A stretch of 64,000 nucleotides of DNA, taken from the NCBI RefSeq assembly GCF_006439355.1, contig NZ_VFTG01000001.1, positions 248,001-312,000 on the forward strand, in the 5' to 3' direction. This DNA is from Mesorhizobium sp. B4-1-3. Lineage in GTDB: Bacteria; Pseudomonadota; Alphaproteobacteria; Rhizobiales; Rhizobiaceae. Both the position numbers and the translations under genes were made by a program. Shown in pieces: positions 17,584-25,942 of this stretch (positions within the stretch are counted from its first letter, which is position 1; each line of letters starts with the position of its first letter). The notes beneath the pieces are model-generated. The model did no database searches. It was not told the DNA's origin and was given only the letters and a program-made list of their open reading frames with translations.

Positions 17584-19140
17584 TCAGTGGCCGGTCTCGC
17601 CGACCGCCTGTTCGGCCGCCTTGATCGCCGCCTGGCGAGCCGCGATGATGTCGCCGAGCGGCGGGCCCTGGAAGCGGTTGCGCTCGAAGGCGAACCAGAC
17701 GATCGCCGTCAGGATGAAGAAACCGACGGTGATGTAGAGCGCCCAGTCGTTCGGCGGCTGGATGCCGATGACGAAGATCAGGATCATCGACACGATCGAC
17801 AGGAAGGCGAACAGCATGAAGATGCCGCGCCCCATGTTCCACGGACCCATCTTGTCCCACTTCGGCGTTCCCCAGGCCATCATGCCGAGCACGATCGGCA
17901 CGGTGAAGGAGAGGAACAGGAAGATGACGGTGCAGGACACCACGATCGTATAGGCCGAGGTGCCGGCGACCGAGACCACCGACGAACCCCACACGAACAG
18001 CACCGACAGTATCGAGGCGGTCCAGATCGCCGCCACCGGCGTGCGGTAGGTCGGGCTGACCTTGGCAAGCGCCGCCGAGCCGGGCAGGCCGCCGTCACGC
18101 GAGAAGGCGAAGATCATGCGCGAGGCGGAAGTGACGGTCGCCAGGCCGCACAGGAGCTGCGCCAGGAACACGACCAGGTAGACGAACTCCTTGAGGCCGG
18201 ACGGGACGCGCTGGTCGAAAGCCCAGAAGAACACGTTCCAGCCCTGCTTGGCCGCGTCGTCCATGTTCGGGATCATCAGCACGAAGGCCGCCAGGAACAG
18301 ATAGCCGAACAGCGCCGACCAGATGACCGACATCACCATCGCGCGCGGTACGGAAGACGCCGCCTTGATGGTTTCCTCCGAAGTGTGCGCGGAAGCGTCA
18401 TAGCCGGTGATCGTGTAGATCGGCAGCAGCAGGCCGAGTGCGAAGACCCAGGCGTTCGACACTTGCGGCCACACGCCGCCGCCGGCGTCGCCGGAGTAGT
18501 TGTGGAAGGTGAAGAGGCGGCTGAAGTCCCAGGTTTGGGCAAACAGCAGGCAAACCACCGCGATCAGGATCGATCCGAAGAAGATCAGATAGCCGGAGAA
18601 ATCGGTCAGCTTCGCCGTTAGTTTGATGCCGAGATGGTTGATCAGCGCCTGGGCGCCGGTGATGATGACCAGGAAGATCATCTGGTTGGTCAGCGTGCCC
18701 TCGATGCCGAGCGCCGGACCGAAGGCGCCGACGAAGAAGGTCCAGGTGCCGACATTGATGGCGCCGAGCACGGTAATCAGGCCGAGCAGGTTGAGCCAGG
18801 CCGTCACCCAGCCGGTGCCGCGGTTGCCGAGGATCGAGCCCCAGTGATAGAGGCCGCCGGCCGTCGGATAGGCCGAGCTGATCTGCGACATGGCGACCGC
18901 GAAGGTGAGCGACACGAAACAGCCGACCAGCCAGCCGATGCCGATGCCGATGCCGCCGGCGCCCGACGTCGCCTGCGCCAGCGAGTTGATGCCGCCGGAC
19001 AGGATGCAGATGATCGAGAAGGAAACCGCGAAATTCGAAAAGCGGCTGAGGCGCCGCTCCAGTTCCTGGGCGTAGCCCATGCTGTGAAGGACCTGAATAT
19101 CCTTCGCCTTATCGACTTCGGTATAGTCGTCTGCTGCCAT
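17584..19140 (-). CDS. APC family amino acid/amine permease
   Basis: A 518-residue membrane protein with about twelve helices. APC superfamily signs are the first helix with SFSIICILSGGINSLAQATSG (the unwound substrate site), ITGYDASAHTSEETIKAA in helix 6-7, and FAFSRDGGLPGS. It is similar to the GABA/choline/ethanolamine-type permeases. Its position between a glutamyl-amine ligase and an N-formylglutamate amidohydrolase relative suggests uptake of an amine or amino-alcohol. Gap to the upstream gene is 20 bases. Confidence 0.9.
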   Translation of the reverse strand: MAADDYTEVDKAKDIQVLHSMGYAQELERRLSRFSNFAVSFSIICILSGGINSLAQATSGAGGIGIGIGWLVGCFVSLTFAVAMSQISSAYPTAGGLYHWGSILGNRGTGWVTAWLNLLGLITVLGAINVGTWTFFVGAFGPALGIEGTLTNQMIFLVIITGAQALINHLGIKLTAKLTDFSGYLIFFGSILIAVVCLLFAQTWDFSRLFTFHNYSGDAGGGVWPQVSNAWVFALGLLLPIYTITGYDASAHTSEETIKAASSVPRAMVMSVIWSALFGYLFLAAFVLMIPNMDDAAKQGWNVFFWAFDQRVPSGLKEFVYLVVFLAQLLCGLATVTSASRMIFAFSRDGGLPGSAALAKVSPTYRTPVAAIWTASILSVLFVWGSSVVSVAGTSAYTIVVSCTVIFLFLSFTVPIVLGMMAWGTPKWDKMGPWNMGRGIFMLFAFLSIVSMILIFVIGIQPPNDWALYITVGFFILTAIVWFAFERNRFQGPPLGDIIAARQAAIKAAEQAVGETGH

Positions 19141-19160
19141 TTGGAAGTCCCCTTAATTTC

Positions 19161-19979
19161 TTAGCTGGCCGATTGTACTGACTTTCCCATTGCGCTTCGT
19201 CGGGAGCCCTTGGCCTCCTCGGGCTCCAGATTCGAAAATATGCCTGTGAGCAGATCCGCCCATTTCCGCTGCCCGGTCTCGCCGGCGATTTCGTCGTTGC
19301 GGATTTCGATCATCGCGCAGGCAAGGCCGCGCGAACGCGCGTGCCGTTCCAGCGTGAAATAGACGCGGTCGGCCGGGGAATAGGGTTCGTTGACGCCGAC
19401 GGTGACGCCGGCAAGCCGTCGCAAAGCCGCGACCAAGGGCTTCGCCAGGCGGCGGTCGTCATCATGGATGATGCCGATATGCCATGGCCGGCTCTTGCCC
19501 TTGTAGACCGGCGTGAAGGAGTGCACCGACACCAGACGCGTCTCTTGGCCGTGTGCCAGCCGCCGCTCGACGATCTGAGCGATCGTGTCGTGGAATGGGT
19601 GCCAAGCTAAATCGACGCGCGCGGCGCGCTGCTTGTCGGAAAGACCGGCATTGCCGGGAATGACCGTCGTCTCGCTGACCGGCGGCACGAGGTCGGGCGC
19701 GTCGAGCGGCCTGTTGCAGTCGATGACGAGTCGCGACACACGGGTCTCGACCAAGGTGGCGTCGAGCGCCTCGGCCATGCGGCTGGCAACGGGAAGCGCG
19801 CCGGGATCCCAGGCGATGTGGCGGGAAAGGCCTTCGATTGGCAGCCCGAGCGTGCCGAATTCGGCGGGCAGAAAGTTCGAGGCGTGATCGCAGGTGAAGA
19901 CGAAGGGGCTCGATCCGCCAGGGTTGGTCACCCTAACGGTCTCCGACGGTGCAAGGGTGGCAGGCCGTGCTTTCTCCAT
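19161..19979 (-). CDS. N-formylglutamate amidohydrolase family protein
   Basis: A 272-residue zinc hydrolase of the HutG/N-formylglutamate deformylase family. Typical elements are FTCDHASNFLP with a metal His, HIAWDPGA, RLVIDCNRP, VSVHSFTPVYKG and AMIEIRNDEI. In histidine degradation this family frees formate from N-formylglutamate, but no hut genes are here. Next to a glutamyl-amine ligase it could instead open a gamma-glutamyl amide; that is inference. It is first in the long reverse run and diverges from the RpiR regulator across 146 bases containing the palindrome GTTTAAAC at 20057-20064. Confidence 0.82.
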   Translation of the reverse strand: MEKARPATLAPSETVRVTNPGGSSPFVFTCDHASNFLPAEFGTLGLPIEGLSRHIAWDPGALPVASRMAEALDATLVETRVSRLVIDCNRPLDAPDLVPPVSETTVIPGNAGLSDKQRAARVDLAWHPFHDTIAQIVERRLAHGQETRLVSVHSFTPVYKGKSRPWHIGIIHDDDRRLAKPLVAALRRLAGVTVGVNEPYSPADRVYFTLERHARSRGLACAMIEIRNDEIAGETGQRKWADLLTGIFSNLEPEEAKGSRRSAMGKSVQSAS

Positions 19980-20125
19980 AGTGCCGTCCCCTCGGGAGCG
20001 CTGTATCTTATGTTACGTATTTTGCCTCATTGCGTCCCGGTGAATGATTTCATACAGTTTAAACGGCTTTGTCAAACGCGAATTCGGGAAAACGGCGGCG
20101 GCGGGTCAACAGGCGGGGGAAAACC

Positions 20126-20950
20126 ATGATTTCCAGCATTGCCGAACTGATCTCGGACCGCATCGGCGCGATGCCGGCCGGCGAGCGCCGCGCCGCCCAG
20201 ACGCTGATCGCCAACTATCCGCTGACCGGGCTGAAGACGGTCGCCGAATTCTCGGCCGCAGCCGGCGTGTCCTCGCCGACGATCCTGCGCTTCGTCGCCA
20301 GGCTCGGCTTCCAGAACTATCCCGAGTTCCAGTCGGCGCTGCAGGATGAGCTGGCGGCGCAATTGCAATCGCCGGCTTCGCGCACGCTCGATCCAGGCTC
20401 GGCCGGCGGCGCCGTTTCGCCGATGCTCGAGGCGACGCTCGACAACATGCGCGAGACCTTCCGCCACCTTAGCGACAAACAGCTCGCCGACATAGCCGCG
20501 CGGCTTGCCGAGCGGCGCGGCAAGACCTTCCTCATCGGCGGTCGTTTCACCGATCCGCTGGCGCGCTACATGGCCGCCCATCTCGCCATCATCCAGCCGG
20601 ATGTCTATCACCTTGCCGGCCAGGAGAGCATCTGGCGCGACCGCCTGATCGACATGGGCAAGCGCGACGTCCTGGTGATCTTCGACATCCGCCGCTACCA
20701 GGACAGTCTCGTCCGCTTCGCCGAGAAGGCGCATCACCGCGGCGTGCAGATCATTCTCTTCACCGACCAGTGGCTTTCGCCGATCGCCCGCTTCGCCCGC
20801 CATGTGATCGCCGGGCGCACCGCCGTGCCTTCGGCCTGGGATTCGTCGGCCGCTCTATTCGTTGTCGCCGAAACCCTGATCGGCGCCGTGACGAGGCAAT
20901 TGGAAGCGGCCGGCGCCAAGCGCATCCGCGACTTGGAGAGCTTGCGATAG
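20126..20950 (+). CDS. MurR/RpiR family transcriptional regulator
   Basis: A 274-residue regulator. The N-terminal helix-turn-helix (LKTVAEFSAAAGVSSPTILR) is at about residues 35-55 and the C-terminal SIS-type sugar-phosphate-binding fold at about 125-255 (KTFLIGGRFTDPLARYMA, DVLVIFDIRRYQDSLVRFA). ATG 20126 follows GGGGGAA; earlier in-frame starts lack a site. It is divergent from the amidohydrolase gene and is the likely local regulator of the amine operon. Such proteins usually sense a phosphorylated or small catabolic intermediate. Confidence 0.87.
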   Translation: MISSIAELISDRIGAMPAGERRAAQTLIANYPLTGLKTVAEFSAAAGVSSPTILRFVARLGFQNYPEFQSALQDELAAQLQSPASRTLDPGSAGGAVSPMLEATLDNMRETFRHLSDKQLADIAARLAERRGKTFLIGGRFTDPLARYMAAHLAIIQPDVYHLAGQESIWRDRLIDMGKRDVLVIFDIRRYQDSLVRFAEKAHHRGVQIILFTDQWLSPIARFARHVIAGRTAVPSAWDSSAALFVVAETLIGAVTRQLEAAGAKRIRDLESLR

Positions 20951-20987
20951 CCTACGTCGAAGCGAGTTGGCGTCAGCAAAAGGCAAG

Positions 20988-21005
20988 GTCCGAACACGTT
21001 CGGAC
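20988..21005 (+). terminator. Short stem-loop after the RpiR gene
   Basis: GTCCGAA and TTCGGAC form a perfect seven-base stem with a CACG loop, 37 bases after the regulator stop. No T-run follows, so termination is only possible. Confidence 0.3.
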
Positions 21006-21092
21006 TTCACGTTACCGAGATTTAATGTCCAGGTTTGCGTGATAATTGCCATAGCCGCTGATAGTAGGGTCCGGGCGCAACCGCGCCGGCCA

Positions 21093-21325
21093 GGTCGTCA
21101 CCATCGTCGCCTCGCCGGCGGCACCGCCACCGTCAAGGACAGGCTGCAGGCGATCGGCACCGGCCGCGCGAACGCAACCGTCACCGTCAATCCATATTCG
21201 TCTCTACCCTGTTCCTTGCTTATCTCCTGCTCGGCCGCTTCGTCACGCCGAAGGCGCATGAGGAAGCGCGCCTGAAGCGCAAGCTTGAGGAAGCGGCCTA
21301 CATCGAGGCGGAGCCGGCCGAGTAG
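21093..21325 (+). pseudogene. Deletion scar of an RND efflux operon (adaptor N-terminus joined to permease C-terminus)
   Basis: No intact gene is present. One frame reads TATVKDRLQAIGTGRANATV then TVNPYSS, which looks like the start of an RND membrane-fusion protein after its signal region. From 21206 a second frame reads TLFLAYLLLGRFVTPKAHEE and a charged tail to a stop at 21323-21325, which looks like the extreme C-terminus of an RND permease. A third frame upstream (QVVTIVASPAA) continues the adaptor, indicating a frameshift too. The simplest reading is one deletion that removed most of the adaptor and permease genes. Confidence 0.5.
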
Positions 21326-21326
21326 A

Positions 21327-21734
21327 CTATCTCAGCAACCGGCCTTCGATCGACCAGCGTGCCGCCAGAAAATTCAGCACGGCCGCCATCACGACGCCGA
21401 TGATCTTGGCCGGCCACACACCGACGGTCCCGGCCAGGGCGGCGATCGACAGGCTGGATACGCCAAGTGAAATCAGCGCTCCGAGCGAGACGAACCGCAG
21501 GAAGGAATGGTGCAGCCGGATGTTCGGATCCCGTTCGAACGACCAGAAGCCGTTCGCCACGAAGGAGAAGAGCACGGCGACGAACCACGCACAGACATTG
21601 GCGGCCAAAGCCGGCACCGCGAGCTTGAGCAGCAGGAAGAAGGCGACGAGGTCGATACCGGTGTTGACCAGCCCGACCAAGGCGAAACGGACGATCTTGT
21701 TGCCGGTCGAACGCTGCGGCTGGCCGGCGCTCAT
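21327..21734 (-). CDS. GtrA family membrane protein (candidate lipid-linked sugar flippase)
   Basis: A 135-residue protein with four hydrophobic helices and the GtrA pattern: FALVGLVNTGIDLVAFFLLL, NGFWSFERD between helices 2 and 3, and AARWSIEGR at the end. GtrA proteins are thought to flip polyprenyl-phosphate-linked sugars across the inner membrane. ATG 21734 overlaps the stop of the deacetylase gene by ATGA. It is the last of four overlapping genes for modification of an envelope glycan or lipid. Confidence 0.85.
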   Translation of the reverse strand: MSAGQPQRSTGNKIVRFALVGLVNTGIDLVAFFLLLKLAVPALAANVCAWFVAVLFSFVANGFWSFERDPNIRLHHSFLRFVSLGALISLGVSSLSIAALAGTVGVWPAKIIGVVMAAVLNFLAARWSIEGRLLR

Positions 21735-22552
21735 GCTTTGCCGTCCATCACGCGCGCTCCGGCCTCTTCGAGGCTGGCGCCGAAATCCTCGGAACTCAGA
21801 ACCGTGAACTCGACCTCGCGCGCGCCCTGCATCGGGTCCCGCGCCCGCAAAATGTCGTCGACACGGCCCGGATGGCACATGAAAAGACCTTGTTCCGGCA
21901 AGGTGTCGACCGCGCCGCGCAGCGTCGAGGCGAATTTCTCCGGCTGCCGCCAGTCATAGATGCCGGAAAGCGGCATCATGACGCTGAAGCCCGCCTGTCG
22001 CATCGTGCTGTTGAAGCCGGCGGCCAGAGCGGCGATCGCCGCGATCTTGGCCGCCGCTGCATCCAGGCCGGGAAACCCGGGCGCGCCGCGCAGCGCCGGC
22101 TTGCGTGTGCTCCCCGCAAACCGAGCGAGCAACCAATTCCGTACCACGGGAAGAAAATGCACATGCTGGTGTCCGTCGATATGGTCGGGCGGGCCAGCCA
22201 GCGCTTCGGTGAAGCGGTCATATTGCGCGTCGAGCTCTGCATGAATGTTCCGCTCGTCGATGCGCCCGCGCCGCACCGGCAGCGCAAGGGCGGCGAGCCC
22301 GGGCAACTTTCCTTCCGGCGCCAGGCTGGACGAACCGGTCGCGGCGATCTGATCGGTGAGGGTCAGGTGCAGTCCTATGGCCGCCCGTCGGCGGAACGGC
22401 CTGATGCGCGCCGCCGCCTCTTCCCATTCGGGAAAGCCGGTCATGCAACTGGTCCCGGTCAGACGGCCGCGCTCGATGAGATCGAGGATCGCTCCCGACA
22501 CCCCCGGGGCCAGGCCGTAATCGTCGGCGATCAGGCGGATCGATCTGGTCAT
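21731..22552 (-). CDS. ChbG/HpnK (YdjC) family carbohydrate deacetylase
   Basis: A 273-residue YdjC-fold deacetylase. The metal and catalytic residues are in RLIADDYGLAPGVS (adjacent Asp pair), IGLHLTLTD (His) and DHIDGHQHVHFLP (His cluster). Members deacetylate chitobiose (ChbG), act in hopanoid synthesis (HpnK), or deacetylate undecaprenyl-phosphate-N-acetylgalactosamine (NaxD). With a polyprenyl-sugar transferase and a GtrA protein alongside, the NaxD-like role is the best fit. Both ends overlap neighbours by four bases. Confidence 0.85.
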   Translation of the reverse strand: MTRSIRLIADDYGLAPGVSGAILDLIERGRLTGTSCMTGFPEWEEAAARIRPFRRRAAIGLHLTLTDQIAATGSSSLAPEGKLPGLAALALPVRRGRIDERNIHAELDAQYDRFTEALAGPPDHIDGHQHVHFLPVVRNWLLARFAGSTRKPALRGAPGFPGLDAAAAKIAAIAALAAGFNSTMRQAGFSVMMPLSGIYDWRQPEKFASTLRGAVDTLPEQGLFMCHPGRVDDILRARDPMQGAREVEFTVLSSEDFGASLEEAGARVMDGKA

Positions 22553-23517
22553 CTGTTGGGAGCAACCTGCTCGGCGGCATTGCCCTGCAGCACGTCGCGC
22601 ACGATGTAGACGGGCCGGTCCTTGCTTTCGCTGAGCGTGACCCAGACATATTCGCCGATCAGGCCGAGCAGCGCCAGGTTGAGGCCGCCAAAAAGCACGA
22701 CGGCTACCATGATGCTGGGATAGCCAGGCACGGCGATGCCGTAGAACAGGACCTCGAAGAGCACCTTCACGCCATAGGCGAGACCGGCGAATGCCGCCAG
22801 CAATCCGATAAGGCTGATGACGCGCAGCGGGATCACGGAAAACGAGGTGAACCCTTCAAGCGAGAACGCGATCAGGTTGAACCTGGTCCATTTCGACGTG
22901 CCGCCGGCGCGGTTTTCCGGCGAATAAAGCACCGCTTTCTGGCGGAAGCCGGCCCAGGCGAACAGCCCCTTGTTGAAACGCCGCTTGTCGCGCACGCTGG
23001 TCAAGGCGCGCGCCACCGCGCCGCGCATGACGCGGAAGTCTCCGGCATTTTCCGGGATATCGAAGCGCTGGCTGCTGTTGATCAGCTTGTAGAACAGCCG
23101 CGCAAGCTGGCTGCGCCGCCAGCTCCCCTGGCGCCGATCGTTCTGCGCATAGACCACGTCTATCTGCGGGTTCTCGACCAGCTCGCCGATCATCTTGAGA
23201 CTGATGTCCATGGAGTGCTGGAGATCGGAGTCCATGATCAGGACCATGTCGCCGCGCGAATGGTCGAGGCCGGCGAGCACAGCCGCTTCCTTACCGAAAT
23301 TGCGGCTCAGCCGCACGATCTCCCAAGAGCCCGACAATGCCGCGGCGAATGTCTCGGCGCTGCCGTCGCGGCTGCCGTCATCAACGAGTATCTTGCGGAC
23401 CGTCATGCCGAAGCGCTCCACCACGGCCGCTTCCAGCCTCTCGAGCAGCCCGACAAACGCGATGGCGGATTCGGCCTCGTTGAAGAACGGCGCAATGATG
23501 TCGAGCATCTCAGCCAT
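22549..23517 (-). CDS. Family 2 glycosyltransferase, polyprenyl-phosphate sugar transferase type
   Basis: A 322-residue GT2 enzyme of the DPM1/ArnC/GtrB group. The catalytic domain has IIAPFFNEAE, ILVDDGSRDGS, LSRNFGKEAAVLAGLDHSRG and MDSDLQ, followed by R-x-x-S near the acceptor site. Two helices near residues 235-310 (ISLIGLLAAFAGLAYGVKVL and IMVAVVLFGGLNLALLGLIG) anchor it. It should charge a polyprenyl phosphate with a sugar on the inner face. ATG 23517 overlaps the end of the GT87 gene by eight bases. Confidence 0.88.
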   Translation of the reverse strand: MAEMLDIIAPFFNEAESAIAFVGLLERLEAAVVERFGMTVRKILVDDGSRDGSAETFAAALSGSWEIVRLSRNFGKEAAVLAGLDHSRGDMVLIMDSDLQHSMDISLKMIGELVENPQIDVVYAQNDRRQGSWRRSQLARLFYKLINSSQRFDIPENAGDFRVMRGAVARALTSVRDKRRFNKGLFAWAGFRQKAVLYSPENRAGGTSKWTRFNLIAFSLEGFTSFSVIPLRVISLIGLLAAFAGLAYGVKVLFEVLFYGIAVPGYPSIMVAVVLFGGLNLALLGLIGEYVWVTLSESKDRPVYIVRDVLQGNAAEQVAPNR

Positions 23518-24676
23518 GCGCGACGGCTCCGGCGGCAGGCGCCTTGCGTCTATCTTGCGTCCAGAACCAGCCGACGAGCACCAAAGCGACGATGCTGATG
23601 CTGATCGGCCGGAACCACGGGTGGAAAAGAGCGTGCAGCCGGCCATCGATGCTGGTCAGTCCGGTGACGAAGAGGAGCGCCGCCAGTGACCAGAGCACGG
23701 CCCCCGCTCCCTTCTCCCGCCAAAGCAAGGCGATGGAGAGACCGGCAGGCACCGCCACCATGACATAGGTGTTCTGCTCGACCCGCGGATTGAAGACGCA
23801 CATGTAAAAAGCCGCTGTGAGGAAGATGGCGAGCCCGCTGGCGCTCGGGTCCAGTCGACGGTCGAACTGAAGCACCACCCAAAGCGTAAGCAAGCCGGCG
23901 ACGACGCGCACGATCGTCGCCACGGATTCAGGGATCGGCACCCCAAGCCGCGTGAAAGGCGCCGTGAAGTCGGCCGGGACGAAGGGCCCGGTTGGGTCGA
24001 CCGCCATCGAAGTCAGCATCCGGAAGAAATCGTGGTACTGGGCGTTGATATAGCCCGTGGGCGCAAAGCCATAGGGGATGGCGAGCACGACAAGAACCGC
24101 CAGCGCCAGCACCGGTATCAGCCTGGGACGCAGCGCTCCCGCCAGAAACAGCATGATGATCGCAGTGGGCTTGGCAATGATCGCGAGTGTCGCCCAGAAG
24201 AAGCTTTCGGCCCGGCGCTCCTCGAGGGCCGACAGCGTGAGGAACCAGCAAGCCCCGGTGAGCAGGATCGTCGCCTGGCCGTTGCGAAGCGCCGCCAGCG
24301 ACACCGGCAAGGCAAGGAAGAGGCCGAAGGACAGCAGCCATGTCTGCTCCTCGCCGCCAAGCTTGCGCACCTGACGCATCGCGGCAAGGGTCAGGACGCC
24401 GAAGCCCAGCACGTGCCACAAAATATTGCTCAGATATGGCCCGAGCTTCAACAGGGGAACGTAGAGGACGGCGAAGGCGGGAGCGTAGAGATATCCCATG
24501 GCGACTTCGACCTGATACAGCGGCTGGCCGCTCAGAAACGCTTCGCTGCCATGTCCATAGATATGGACCACCGAACGCGCGGTGGGCGACCATAGCACTA
24601 GGCCGAGCACGACCAGAAACGACCCGACCCATAGCCAAAACCCCAAACGGTCGAAAACCGGCTTGGTTATCATCAT
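23510..24676 (-). CDS. GT87-like (DUF2029) membrane glycosyltransferase
   Basis: A 388-residue protein with ten or more hydrophobic segments and a GT-C layout. The first periplasmic loop contains GHGSEAFLSGQPLYQ and is followed by APAFAVLYVPLLKL, as in DUF2029/GT87 mannosyltransferases that use lipid-linked donors. It would transfer the flipped, deacetylated sugar to its acceptor outside the inner membrane, the place ArnT or FlmK takes in lipid A modification. It is first in the four-gene unit. Two ATGs are adjacent (24676, 24673); upstream frame is not coding-like. Confidence 0.75.
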   Translation of the reverse strand: MMITKPVFDRLGFWLWVGSFLVVLGLVLWSPTARSVVHIYGHGSEAFLSGQPLYQVEVAMGYLYAPAFAVLYVPLLKLGPYLSNILWHVLGFGVLTLAAMRQVRKLGGEEQTWLLSFGLFLALPVSLAALRNGQATILLTGACWFLTLSALEERRAESFFWATLAIIAKPTAIIMLFLAGALRPRLIPVLALAVLVVLAIPYGFAPTGYINAQYHDFFRMLTSMAVDPTGPFVPADFTAPFTRLGVPIPESVATIVRVVAGLLTLWVVLQFDRRLDPSASGLAIFLTAAFYMCVFNPRVEQNTYVMVAVPAGLSIALLWREKGAGAVLWSLAALLFVTGLTSIDGRLHALFHPWFRPISISIVALVLVGWFWTQDRRKAPAAGAVAHG

Positions 24677-24899
24677 AGTGCACCCCGCGTTCCGGCCAGG
24701 ACGGCTTTCCCATCGCCGCTTGGCCTTAAGCGCCGGCCAGATATCACAATGAAATGAAACATCCGAGTGTAGCTGCAGCCGGCGCGATGGAAAGGACGTT
24801 GGAACAGCGACATTTTTCCGCCGCCCCACCGTCGATCACGACTTTGTGTTCGAAGGCGGTGGCTCCGATCCGACCCGTTGCCATCGGCCGCCGGGTTGT

Positions 24900-25937
24900 T
24901 CAGGGTTTGATGAACACCTTTCCGTTGGGCTTGGCGAGCTCGGCCGGTAGCCGCGCCATCGCCTCGGCCAGCGGCACGACCGCGGTGACGTCGGTCGACC
25001 AACGTCCGTCGGAAAAGCGCTTCTGCGCTTCCAGGACCGCCGGGCCCAGCCTGTCGCGGAATTGCCGCATCCATTCGGCCAGCCAGAAGCCCTCGACGCG
25101 CTTGTGCTGGAAGATCAGTTGGCCGGGCTCGCGGATCACCGTCGGCTCGGCGTCGAGCCTTCCATAGACGATCCAGCGCGCACGTTTCGGCATGGCGGCG
25201 AAGATGGCGGACGCCAACGGGCCGGTGACGGCGTCGAGGAAAATGCGCGGCTGCTCGGCCTTCATCGCCTCGCGTAGCGCCACCTCGAAATCCCCCGCCT
25301 TCTCGTTGAGCACATGGGCGGCGCCGAGCCCCTTCAACAACGGGATCTGCTCGTCGCGGCGCACCGTGACGATCGGCCGGAAACCTGCCTCCTTCGCCAG
25401 TCCGATGATCAGCTTGCAGAGCTGGCTGGCGCCGGCCGTCATGATGAAAGCCTTTTCGCCTTCCTCCCTGACGATGTCGAACATGGCCAAGGCCGTCAGC
25501 GGATTGACGATCATCGCCGCGCCATCCTCGTCGCGCACCGTATCGATGAGCGGGATGCAGGACGCCGCCTCGGCGACGGCATAGTCCGCCCAGGCGCCCC
25601 AGTTCGACACGCCGGTGGCGAAAGCGACGCGCTTGCCCACAAGGCTTTTTGCGTACGGGTCGTCCCCCGTGGCGACGACAATGCCGACCCCCTCGAAGCC
25701 CGCCGGCCGGCCCTTGACCCGCGGCTGGCCGTACTGACCCTTGATGAAGGCGATGTCGGACGGATTGATCGAAGCGAGGCTGACCTTGATCAGCGCCTGG
25801 GTCGGCCCAGGCGCCGGCACGCCTATGGTGCCGGGCTGGAGGTAAGGCTCCATCGCTTCGAGCGCTGCCGTCGAAGGCGTCCTGGTGTAGCCGTCGCCGA
25901 CAAGCAGCAGGCCCTGCATTTGCGATGGAAGCGTCAT
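24900..25937 (-). CDS. MDR family (quinone oxidoreductase-like) zinc-type alcohol dehydrogenase
   Basis: A 345-residue medium-chain oxidoreductase. The catalytic half has ALIKVSLASINPSDIAFIKG and FEGVGIVVATG; the cofactor half has AFIMTAGASQLCKLIIGLAK, a Rossmann variant. Zinc-ligand Cys clusters are absent, so it belongs with zinc-free enoyl or quinone reductases. It lies five bases after the acyl-CoA dehydrogenase and is surely co-transcribed. In an acyl-CoA pathway it may reduce an enoyl intermediate. Confidence 0.88.
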   Translation of the reverse strand: MTLPSQMQGLLLVGDGYTRTPSTAALEAMEPYLQPGTIGVPAPGPTQALIKVSLASINPSDIAFIKGQYGQPRVKGRPAGFEGVGIVVATGDDPYAKSLVGKRVAFATGVSNWGAWADYAVAEAASCIPLIDTVRDEDGAAMIVNPLTALAMFDIVREEGEKAFIMTAGASQLCKLIIGLAKEAGFRPIVTVRRDEQIPLLKGLGAAHVLNEKAGDFEVALREAMKAEQPRIFLDAVTGPLASAIFAAMPKRARWIVYGRLDAEPTVIREPGQLIFQHKRVEGFWLAEWMRQFRDRLGPAVLEAQKRFSDGRWSTDVTAVVPLAEAMARLPAELAKPNGKVFIKP

Positions 25938-25942
25938 GGCCG

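Noticed and set aside
19161..19979. Histidine utilisation (HutG) role
   Set aside because: No hutU, hutH, hutI or hutC gene in the window; the context is amine catabolism.
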